5,131 bases of DNA, taken from Planctomycetota bacterium (GTDB lineage: Bacteria > Planctomycetota > Planctomycetia > Isosphaerales > Isosphaeraceae). Location of the stretch: contig JAJYCH010000412.1 in the NCBI GenBank assembly GCA_021778575.1, forward strand, positions 1-5,131. Reading direction: 5' to 3'. Below, piece after piece: positions 1-5,131 of this stretch (its first letter is position 1; each line of letters opens with the position of its first letter). Position numbers and translations under genes: made by a program. The notes below the pieces were generated by a model. It was not told the origin of the DNA. It searched no databases and saw nothing but the letters and a program-made list of their open reading frames with translations.

Positions 1-499
1 GGAGGACCAGGACTTCGCGGTCGATCGGGTCGAGACTGTCGATCGCCTGGCCCAGTTGGGCCTCCATCTCGGCCCGGATCGCCGCCTGGCTGGGCGAGGT
101 CAGGTGCGCGACGAGATGGCCGGCCAGCGAGGCCGACGACGCTCCGGGGCTGGCTCCTCGGGCGATCGAGACATCGCGGCCGGCGTCGCGCATCTGGGCG
201 TCGAGATGGCGGCGATGGACGTCGACCAGGGTCTGGCCCACGATCAGGCGGAGCCAGAGAAAGAACGACATGTCCGGCTCGTTGGCGAAATGAGCGATCC
301 GCCGGGTCGCGTCGAGATACGCTTCCTGAAGGATGTCGTCGGGATCGACCCGGCCCCGGAGCCGGCGGTCGAGCCGGGCCTGAACCATCCGCCAGAGCCG
401 GTCCCGTTCGGCCGAAAAGAGCTCGGCGAGCGCCCGTTCATCGCCGCGACGGACACGGTCGAGCAGGTCGGTGGGATCGGTCTCCGTGCTGCTCGACAT
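1..499 (-). CDS. ECF-family RNA polymerase sigma factor, planctomycete type (3' end outside window)
   Basis: This is the N-terminal 166 residues of a sigma-70 family factor, which would direct RNA polymerase to a specific promoter set in the cytoplasm. The frame runs open off the left edge. Region 2 spans about residues 12-100: the core-binding segment contains VDPDDILQEAYLDATRRI (51-68), and FFLWLRLIVGQTLVDVHRRH (79-98) matches the -10 melting and recognition part. A Gly/Ala/Ser-rich linker (about 107-137) leads into LTSPSQAA. The start of region 4 is seen as LGQAIDSLDPIDREVLVL (149-166), where the window cuts it; the DNA-binding helix-turn-helix is missing. Linker and LTSPSQAA resemble the planctomycete ECF sigma group. 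The ATG is the first in frame after an upstream TAG, and GGAGGG (511-516) lies 11 bases before it. The gene diverges from the EF-hand gene. No anti-sigma factor or kinase partner is visible. Family assignment is strong; the regulon cannot be inferred. Confidence 0.9.
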   Translation of the reverse strand, partial: MSSSTETDPTDLLDRVRRGDERALAELFSAERDRLWRMVQARLDRRLRGRVDPDDILQEAYLDATRRIAHFANEPDMSFFLWLRLIVGQTLVDVHRRHLDAQMRDAGRDVSIARGASPGASSASLAGHLVAHLTSPSQAAIRAEMEAQLGQAIDSLDPIDREVLVL

Positions 500-766
500 C
501 GCCTTTTGAGCCCTCCGGCATCCCGGGGCGACGATCCCCGGTTCAGGATCTTCACGCGACGGCGCGTTCTACCTTCCAAGAACATAACGGGTCGTCGCGC
601 CGATCGGGTACCCCGGATCGAGAATTATTTTCGAATGTCGCGGTAGAATCGCACCACGACTGTCCGTTTCCCCAGATATCATCAAGCGTAGCGGGCCGAA
701 AGCCAATTTTGCCGCCCATCGAAGGCTTACGACCGACCCGACCTTCCCACACTCAAGGACTTTTCG

Positions 767-1438
767 ATGCAAGTTCGCCTGGCTGGATTACTGGGGGTCA
801 TGGCCATGACCTGGCTCCCCGCCCAAGAACCGGGCCAGCGACCGCCCCGACCGGGCGCGGAACGCGGCGAGCAAGACCCTGCGGGTCGCCCGCCTCGACC
901 CGGTGACTTCGGTCCCGAGGATGGACCACCACCACCCCCGCCACCACCGCCGCCGCCAAACCTGATCTTCCTGGCGCTCGACCTGGACAAGGCTGGCGAG
1001 ATCTCGTCGAAGGAACTCGCCAAGGCCGCCACCAGCCTCGCCAAGCTCGACAAGAACAAGGATGGGATCATCACCGAGGACGAGGTCCGGCCCCCGCGAC
1101 CGCCTCGTCGCGGCCCCGGCGACGATTTCGAGGGCCCGCCCGGAGGTGGACCGCCGAGGGGTGGCCGGGCGACCGACCCCAAGGCGCTGGTCGATTCGGT
1201 GATGAAGATGGACAAGAATAACGATGGCAAGATCTCGTCGGCCGAGTTGCCCGAGCGGATGACCCGGATGATGACCGAGGGAGATACCAATAAAGACGGC
1301 TACCTCGAACGCTCCGAGGTCGAAGCTCTCTCAAAGCGGCAAGGCACGCAGGGTCGCCGTCGAACCGGCCCTCCCGGCGGAGGACCGCCGGGGGGAGGCC
1401 CCCCCGGAGGTGGTCCTCCAGGCCGACAGGACAACTGA
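767..1438 (+). CDS. Secreted four-EF-hand calcium-binding protein with Pro/Gly-rich linkers
   Basis: A 223-residue predicted exported Ca2+-binding protein. A short signal peptide (residues 1-20, MQVRLAGLLGVMAMTWLPAQ) is followed by a Pro/Arg-rich stretch with RPPRPG twice (25-30, 41-46) and a run of 11 prolines (54-64). Four EF-hand loops come as two pairs. EF1 (72-83, DLDKAGEISSKE) is degenerate, with Ala at the fifth ligand position. EF2 (95-106, DKNKDGIITEDE), EF3 (149-160, DKNNDGKISSAE) and EF4 (173-184, DTNKDGYLERSE) are canonical, with Asp at 1, Gly at 6 and Glu at 12. A Pro/Gly linker (108-136) separates the pairs, and the tail (201-219) is a GPPGG repeat. AAGGAC at 755-760, 6 bases before the ATG, supports the start. 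Such proteins are common in planctomycetes, but their roles are mostly unknown. It lies 89 bases upstream of an exported di-heme peroxidase on the same strand, so a shared compartment is likely. A specific partner or buffering role would be speculation. Confidence 0.87.
   Translation: MQVRLAGLLGVMAMTWLPAQEPGQRPPRPGAERGEQDPAGRPPRPGDFGPEDGPPPPPPPPPPPNLIFLALDLDKAGEISSKELAKAATSLAKLDKNKDGIITEDEVRPPRPPRRGPGDDFEGPPGGGPPRGGRATDPKALVDSVMKMDKNNDGKISSAELPERMTRMMTEGDTNKDGYLERSEVEALSKRQGTQGRRRTGPPGGGPPGGGPPGGGPPGRQDN
1388..1407. repeat. GC-only inverted repeat inside the EF-hand gene tail
   Basis: CCGGGGGG (1388-1395) and CCCCCCGG (1400-1407) form a perfect 8-bp stem around the four-base loop AGGC. It lies within the codons of the GPPGG repeat tail, about 30 bases before the stop codon. 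It also contains runs of six G (1390-1395) and seven C (1399-1405). It probably results from Gly/Pro codon choice in the repeat. It could still slow polymerases, or be a site of replication slippage or sequencing error. No U-tract follows, so it is not a standard terminator. Confidence 0.5.
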
Positions 1439-1468
1439 TCAAGAATCGCGATTCAAGGAAAATCGCTC

Positions 1469-1491
1469 GTTCCCACGCTCGGCGTGGGAAC
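1469..1491. repeat. Perfect 10-bp palindrome, REP-like dispersed repeat or hairpin
   Basis: GTTCCCACGC (1469-1478), loop TCG (1479-1481) and GCGTGGGAAC (1482-1491) form a perfect 10-bp hairpin in the gap between the EF-hand and peroxidase genes. From memory, palindromes of this GTTCCCACGC/GCGTGGGAAC type recur between genes in many bacterial genomes, planctomycetes included, which suggests a REP-like dispersed element rather than a site specific to this locus. It follows the EF-hand stop by 30 bases and could end or attenuate transcription, but no T-run follows on either strand, so a classic intrinsic terminator is not supported. A 12-base palindrome, GAATCGCGATTC (1443-1454), lies just upstream. 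Confidence 0.6.
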
Positions 1492-1527
1492 CAGATTTGA
1501 TAATCCTTTCACGGAGAAATCGTACCC

Positions 1528-2724
1528 ATGAAAACCCGCCGAAACTTACTCGCGATGGTTGCTTTTCTCTGCGGGACCAGTCCGTTCGTCAGCGCGGGCG
1601 ATTCCCCAACGATCTCCACCAAACTCGACCTGCCGGAAACTCCGTTCAACTACACGAAGTTCGACTTACCCGACCATTTTCAAGCCCGATTTGTTCAACG
1701 ACTCGACAACACCCCGCGATCGAACCCGACGACCAACGAAGGGGCGACGCTCGGCCGGGTTCTGTTTTACGACCGGCGGTTCTCGAAGGACGGCACGGTT
1801 TCTTGCGCCAGTTGCCACTCGCAGAAGCACGCGTTTTCCGATCCTGACCGGTTCAGCAAGGGAGTCGGCGGCAAGCGTGGCGATCGGAACGCGATGCCCC
1901 TGGTGAACGTCAAGTTCGTCGAGAACGGCAAGTTCTTCTGGGACGAGCGAGCGACGACTCTCGAAACCCAGGTTCTGATGCCGATCGAGGACCGCAACGA
2001 GATGGCGCACAAGGTCGACCTGGTCGTCGAGACCCTACGCCTCGACCCCGCCTACGCCCCGTTGTTCCGCCAGGCCTTCGGGGACGAGGACATCACCGCC
2101 GAACGGGTCGCGAAGGCCCTCGCCCAGTTCGTCCGCTCGATCGTCTCGTACCAGTCAAAATTCGACGAGGGGCTCGCCCAGGCCGGCGAGATCCGCGACG
2201 ACTTCGCCAACTTCACCGAGGCCGAGAATCTCGGCAAGAAGATCTTCCTCGGCGATCACGACCGGACCTCGCGAGGCAACTGCGCCACCTGTCACCTCCG
2301 CAACTACGCCTTCTTCCGGAACGACAACAAGGCCGTGCAGTCGGCCCTGTTCATCCCCGACCGCCTGCTCAATAACGGGCTCGACCAGGAACTGGCCACG
2401 ACCGACAACGGAGTCGGCGACCTGACCCTGAACGCCCGCCATTACGGCCTCTTCAAGACGCCCGACCTCCGGAACGTCGAATTAACCGCCCCTTACATGC
2501 ACGACGGCCGGTTCCAGACCCTCGAAGAAGTCGTCGATCACTACAACACCGGGGTCAAGCTTCACCCCAATCTCGACCCCCAGCTCAGGGCCGGCCGAGG
2601 CCGACCAGGGGTTCGCCTGATGAGGCTCGAACCCCACGAATCAGCCGCGCTCGTCGCGTTCTTGAAGACCCTGACCGACCACAAGCTCAGCAACGACCCC
2701 AAGTATTCCGATCCGTTCCGCTGA
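1528..2724 (+). CDS. Exported di-heme cytochrome c peroxidase / MauG-family protein
   Basis: A 398-residue di-heme c-type cytochrome of the CCP/MauG family, close to the usual family length. Known members reduce H2O2 to water with electrons from small cytochromes, or carry out MauG-like oxidation of protein residues, outside the cytoplasmic membrane. A Sec signal peptide ends near VSA (21-23). The two heme sites are CASCH (93-97), in the N-terminal peroxidatic domain, and CATCH (252-256), in the electron-transfer domain. W138 (FFWDER), Q148 and E158 (MPIEDRNEM) have the spacing of Trp94, Gln104 and Glu114 of the Pseudomonas enzyme. M324 in PYMHDGRF is the likely axial ligand of the second heme, as in peroxidases rather than MauG, which has Tyr. 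No histidine is found where the peroxidatic heme's removable distal ligand would sit (about residue 115). GGAG at 1513-1516, 11 bases before the ATG, supports the start. Two in-frame stops, TGA TAA, end it. No MauG substrate genes are nearby. The family is certain; the substrate is unknown. Confidence 0.95.
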   Translation: MKTRRNLLAMVAFLCGTSPFVSAGDSPTISTKLDLPETPFNYTKFDLPDHFQARFVQRLDNTPRSNPTTNEGATLGRVLFYDRRFSKDGTVSCASCHSQKHAFSDPDRFSKGVGGKRGDRNAMPLVNVKFVENGKFFWDERATTLETQVLMPIEDRNEMAHKVDLVVETLRLDPAYAPLFRQAFGDEDITAERVAKALAQFVRSIVSYQSKFDEGLAQAGEIRDDFANFTEAENLGKKIFLGDHDRTSRGNCATCHLRNYAFFRNDNKAVQSALFIPDRLLNNGLDQELATTDNGVGDLTLNARHYGLFKTPDLRNVELTAPYMHDGRFQTLEEVVDHYNTGVKLHPNLDPQLRAGRGRPGVRLMRLEPHESAALVAFLKTLTDHKLSNDPKYSDPFR

Positions 2725-2744
2725 TAAGATCCCAGCATGCGAGA

Positions 2745-4058
2745 TCAACCGGCGACCGCTGCCAGAGCCTGGTCGTAAACGTTGAGAATCCGGTTGGCGA
2801 TCGCATGCTGTCCCTGGGCGTTGGGGTGAAATGCTCCAATGATGCTATTTTCATAGCGGAGCGAATCGCCGACGTTGCGAATCCACGAATTCGTTGACGA
2901 ATACCCATGCGTCCGGAACGGCGCGGCCAGTCCATCGACGGCAACCCAGCCATTGGCGGCGGCGGCCGTCGCGACCGCCTGATTCAACGGCGCCAGGATA
3001 TTCTCGGCGGCGAACTCGACGTTCGACGTGCTGATCGCGCTCAGGCCGGCCAGCTTGATCGGGGCGTATTGCCCCTTCTGGTTCCGGGTCAGATCGGGGT
3101 ATTCGGTAATCAGCGTTTTTCCCGGATCAAGACTATTGATCGCCTGGCCGAGCGCGGCATATTGCTGGGGGAGTGTCGCCAGATCCGCGTTCACCTGGTC
3201 TTGAATCGTGCTCAGGCTCGGGATTCCGGCGACCGAATTCGTGGCCAGTTGCTGGAGCCTGGTCGAGAAGCCAATGTCGTTGCCGCCGATCGACACGGTC
3301 AAGACATCAATCGGATGCGTGCCGACGATCTTGCGAACCTCATCGATCTCGGACGGCAGGATATAGCTCGAATCGACGTTCGAGGGCATCGGCCCGAGCA
3401 ACCCCTGAGCGATCGTCGCCCCCGAATCCGCCACCGAGACAAACGTGACGGCCTCGTGCGGGTTGTTCTTCTGGAGCGTGAGCGCGAACTGCGCCGGCGC
3501 GGCCAGGGTTGATCGGTGGGCCTTGGCGTTTTCCAGGTTCATGGCCGGATCAGGTGAATGAGCCCACTGCGCCGATTTCAGGAAGTAGAGCCCGTTGACG
3601 ACCGGGTTCCCCTCGCCCGAGGCATACGAATCGCCAATCGAGACGATCAATACATCCTTGACCACCAGGCTCTGATCGACCACGACCGGCCCGGTCGTCC
3701 CCTGGAGACCCTTCGCCGAAAGTTCAACCGTGTACGGGCCTTCCGGCAACGTCACTTCGGGCTTCCGACCCTGAACCGTCGCCACGGTCTGACCCGACTC
3801 GCTGATCGTCCAGGTAAACGTGGTTGATCGCTGAACCCCTTGCGAATGCGAGGCATCGAGGAGAACCTGATACCCCCCGGCGGGATTCACATAAGCCGAG
3901 GTATTGGGCAGGTCGGGAGCGTTGCCGTGCGCCTTGTCGAGCACGATCTGCGGTGCCATCTTCCACGAAATCACCGCCGCCGAACTGAGCAAGGCCCGGG
4001 TTTCGAGAATCTCCACCGAAAAAGCCCGGCGCTGCCTCACGAACGCGGATCGCAACAT
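2745..4058 (-). CDS. Exported SGNH/GDSL hydrolase (SEST-like esterase) with LEPR-XLL-type N-terminus
   Basis: A 437-residue protein if started at the ATG at 4056-4058. The N-terminus is basic and followed by VEILETRALLSSAAV (15-29), which matches the LEPR-XLL motif found near the start of exported planctomycete proteins. Residues about 60-135 look like a PKD/Ig-like beta domain (GGYQVLLDASHSQG, then TFTWTISESGQ). The catalytic domain starts at VSIGDSYASGEG (139-150) with nucleophile Ser144. Then come an HRS motif (181-183), Gly213 in ADSGAT, GGND (258-261) for the oxyanion hole, and FHPNAQGQHA (410-419) with catalytic His411. The usual Asp three residues before the His is Gly408, as expected for SEST-like enzymes that do not rely on that Asp. 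It probably hydrolyses esters of lipids or glycans outside the cell. An in-frame TTG at 4244 would add 62 residues that look non-coding; I prefer 4058 because the motif normally sits near the N-terminus, although the ribosome site there is weak. It converges on the peroxidase gene with a 20-base gap and no clear terminator. Confidence 0.9.
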   Translation of the reverse strand: MLRSAFVRQRRAFSVEILETRALLSSAAVISWKMAPQIVLDKAHGNAPDLPNTSAYVNPAGGYQVLLDASHSQGVQRSTTFTWTISESGQTVATVQGRKPEVTLPEGPYTVELSAKGLQGTTGPVVVDQSLVVKDVLIVSIGDSYASGEGNPVVNGLYFLKSAQWAHSPDPAMNLENAKAHRSTLAAPAQFALTLQKNNPHEAVTFVSVADSGATIAQGLLGPMPSNVDSSYILPSEIDEVRKIVGTHPIDVLTVSIGGNDIGFSTRLQQLATNSVAGIPSLSTIQDQVNADLATLPQQYAALGQAINSLDPGKTLITEYPDLTRNQKGQYAPIKLAGLSAISTSNVEFAAENILAPLNQAVATAAAANGWVAVDGLAAPFRTHGYSSTNSWIRNVGDSLRYENSIIGAFHPNAQGQHAIANRILNVYDQALAAVAG

Positions 4059-4244
4059 GGTTCGCTCGCCAGATCCTGGGAGTCGCAACAACTTCGGGCG
4101 GGAGGCGGACCAGAGTCCGAACCCGAACGCGGAGACTCCACCAACTGGATCTTTCGGATTGCGCGAACCCGCCGGATCAGGAAAACTGGAACGATTGAGC
4201 AGAATTCCAAAAAAGGTCGGCGGTTCAGCCCGCATTGATTGCAA

Positions 4245-4820
4245 TCATGACATTCCTCCGACCCAATCCGGGACTACCTGTAATGACGACTCCAACTCGG
4301 AATCCATCACCAACCCGCCGTGAACCTCGCGGACCACGACCAGAGCCGCCACCTCGACCAACGATTCCCAGGCTTGGACCGACTCAAGCAACGAGAGTAT
4401 GAACCAGCGCTCTTCCGGCGCGATCCGCTCGAGAATTCGCTTGAACCGCGTTGCCGCTTTCAGCCGCTCCGCGAGTACCTCACCATAGTGCAGCGGATAA
4501 CACCATACTTGAAATCGATCCGAATGGACCTCGATCGCCCGAGGCCCATACTCAGGCGCGAGCCAGCGTTGATAATCGCCGCCCATGAGCCAGAAATCGA
4601 CGTGTTCCTGGAAGAAAACAACAGGAAGCTCATGACCATGAGTCCGAAGATTCGAGACGAACGAATCGATCTCCTCGCGAGCGGAAATCGGCCACTGAGC
4701 AGACTCCCACTCATCAGGATCATCAGACACGCGAAGCCCGCTCCACTCGCGAAACTGCGAGGTCACCGCCAAGCCGGCTGCGCCGGCGATCTTCGCGATC
4801 GTGATTCGTTGTGAGGCCAT
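4245..4820 (-). CDS. Unrecognised 191-residue tryptophan-rich protein
   Basis: I do not recognise this protein. It has no signal peptide or clear membrane segment, so it is probably cytoplasmic, although residues 155-165 (VEVAALVVV) form a hydrophobic stretch. It contains nine tryptophans in 191 residues (26, 38, 43, 77, 86, 106, 139, 151, 186) and many acidic and aromatic residues. Its second half looks helical, with charged helices at about 112-137 and 143-165. The composition is natural, not the Arg/Pro/Ser-rich type of antisense frames, which is why I prefer it over the open frame on the opposite strand. The start is the ATG at 4818-4820; GAGAA shortly before it is only a weak ribosome site. 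The stop is 186 bases before the preferred start of the esterase on the same strand, so co-transcription is possible. Its frame continues directly into that of the esterase after a single TGA. It could be a lineage-specific conserved protein. The gene call is moderately secure; the function is unknown. Confidence 0.7.
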   Translation of the reverse strand: MASQRITIAKIAGAAGLAVTSQFREWSGLRVSDDPDEWESAQWPISAREEIDSFVSNLRTHGHELPVVFFQEHVDFWLMGGDYQRWLAPEYGPRAIEVHSDRFQVWCYPLHYGEVLAERLKAATRFKRILERIAPEERWFILSLLESVQAWESLVEVAALVVVREVHGGLVMDSELESSLQVVPDWVGGMS

Positions 4821-4844
4821 CGAGTTCTCGAAATTAGAAGGCGT

Positions 4845-4871
4845 GGTGGGGCTCGTTGCACTCGACCCACC
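4845..4871. repeat. Imperfect GGTGGG/CCCACC palindromic repeat
   Basis: GGTGGG (4845-4850) pairs with CCCACC (4866-4871) around a partly pairing 15-base centre. On the minus strand it reads GTAGGGTGGGTCGAG followed by a CGAG segment and CCCCACC. This shape recalls short dispersed palindromes seen between genes in planctomycetes and other bacteria (from memory, not searched). It starts 25 bases upstream of the 191-residue gene's ATG and could lie in its leader. Its GGGTGGGTCGAG core resembles the arms of the larger inverted repeat at 4918-5009, which suggests related origins. Confidence 0.45.
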
Positions 4872-4917
4872 CTACGAATCGACATGGGACAACAAGATAA
4901 TCGAGGATAACAATGGT

Positions 4918-5009
4918 GGGTGTATCGAGCGTCAGCAAAGACGCACGGATGTCGTTCATGCCGGATGATTGGCAGTTGTGGTGCGTCTTCGCTGACGCTC
5001 GACACACCC
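4918..5009. repeat. Long inverted repeat, 29-base arms and 34-base loop
   Basis: The left arm (4918-4946) and right arm (4981-5009) are reverse complements at 27 of 29 positions, with a 34-base spacer (4947-4980). The shared core reads TCGAGCGTCAGC in the left arm. The two mismatches are A4924 opposite C5003 and A4937 opposite C4990. In a minus-strand transcript both become U-G wobble pairs, so that RNA could form an unbroken 29-bp stem, whereas the plus-strand RNA would have two A-C mismatches. The spacer has no gene and no obvious motif. It may be a REP/BIME-like pair, the ends of a small non-autonomous (MITE-like) element, or a structured RNA. No flanking target duplication was evident, and no transposase is in the window. 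Confidence 0.75.
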
Positions 5010-5031
5010 TGGTATGGTTGGACCCGTCAAG

Positions 5032-5065
5032 CCCAAAAATTTGGGATTCGGTTTCGCTCCCGAAT
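5032..5065. repeat. Two adjacent short inverted repeats
   Basis: CCCAAA (5032-5037), AA and TTTGGG (5040-5045) form a 6-bp palindrome. It is followed directly by ATTCGG (5046-5051) and CCGAAT (5060-5065) around an 8-base loop. The second could form a small hairpin; the first has a loop too small for a stable RNA stem without opening some pairs, so it is better seen as a DNA palindrome. They may be operator-like half-sites for a gene beyond the right edge, or chance. Nothing else supports a function. Confidence 0.3.
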
Positions 5066-5131
5066 TGCGACGACTCGAATATCGGCGCGGGGAACGATCC
5101 CTCAGTTTGTGAATTCTTCCCTCAAGGCTCT

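Larger units (their letters stand above)
4821..5131. other. Non-coding region rich in inverted repeats
   Basis: These 311 bases hold no gene I can support. Open frames here are short or overlap repeats, and their translations look like chance. The stretch contains four inverted repeats (4845-4871, 4918-5009, 5032-5045, 5046-5065), described separately. It lies upstream of the 191-residue gene, so it should hold that gene's promoter, but no convincing -35/-10 pair is visible on the minus strand. A gene may begin just beyond the right edge. Confidence 0.6.

Noticed and set aside
523..541. CCGGGG/CCCCGG inverted repeat in the sigma factor leader
   Set aside because: A 6-bp GC stem with a 7-base loop is expected often by chance in DNA this GC-rich, and nothing else supports a regulatory role.
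56..646. Plus-strand open frame of 196 codons opposite the sigma factor
   Set aside because: Its translation is Arg/Gly/Pro-rich with no family features, and it is antisense to an obvious ECF sigma factor.
621..649. Possible promoter with TAGAAT at 644-649
   Set aside because: No acceptable -35 hexamer lies 16-18 bases upstream, and AT-rich hexamers alone are weak evidence.
2725..2744. Bidirectional terminator between the convergent peroxidase and esterase genes
   Set aside because: The 20-base gap holds only the short palindrome GCATGC and no GC stem with T-run on either strand.
2907..3512. Plus-strand open frame of 201 codons opposite the esterase
   Set aside because: It is an Arg/Asp-rich mirror frame of the SGNH hydrolase, which has a complete set of catalytic motifs on the other strand.
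4320..4814. Plus-strand open frame of 164 codons opposite the 191-residue gene
   Set aside because: Its composition (Arg, Asp and Pro excess, few structured segments) is typical of antisense frames; the minus-strand protein looks more natural.
4947..4980. CRISPR repeat-spacer unit within the inverted repeat
   Set aside because: There is one inverted pair, not direct repeats with regular spacers, and no cas gene in the window.
5006..5028. Minus-strand promoter starting with TTGACG
   Set aside because: The -35-like hexamer is good, but 17 bases further the sequence is GTGTGT, which is not a -10 element.
5014..5112. Short plus-strand frame of 32 codons starting ATG GTT GGA
   Set aside because: It has no ribosome site, overlaps the two small palindromes and resembles no known peptide; chance is the simpler explanation.

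Overview
The window looks like chromosome from a high-GC planctomycete, probably of the Isosphaeraceae type (Singulisphaera, Tautonia, Paludisphaera and relatives). Four things suggest this: an ECF sigma factor with the planctomycete-style region 2 and linker, a secreted EF-hand protein rich in Pro and Gly, an exported hydrolase with an N-terminal LEPR-XLL-like motif (LETRALLS), and short dispersed palindromes between genes. The assignment is inferred from protein style; no rRNA or other marker gene is present.

Layout. Positions 1-499 (minus) hold the first 166 codons of an ECF sigma factor that runs off the left edge. A divergent gap of 267 bases (500-766) follows, with no gene and no convincing promoter match. 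On the plus strand come a secreted four-EF-hand protein (767-1438), an 89-base gap with a perfect 10-bp palindrome, and a di-heme cytochrome c peroxidase/MauG-family protein (1528-2724). Tail-to-tail with the peroxidase, after only 20 bases, is an exported SGNH/GDSL esterase-like protein (2745-4058, minus). Upstream of it on the same strand is an unrecognised 191-residue, tryptophan-rich protein (4245-4820, minus). The last 311 bases (4821-5131) carry no supported gene but hold several inverted repeats, including one with 29-base arms.

How the parts relate. The EF-hand protein and the di-heme peroxidase are co-directional and both have signal peptides, so they probably act in the same extracytoplasmic compartment. 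Bacterial di-heme peroxidases use calcium, so a link is possible but unproven. The esterase and the unknown gene share a strand and, unusually, a reading frame, separated by one TGA plus a 186-base open stretch. No mobile element, CRISPR array, RNA gene or phage gene was found. I see no clear new multi-gene system. The most unusual items are the repeat cluster at the right end, the peroxidase's apparent lack of a distal histidine, and the single-stop arrangement at 4245-4247.
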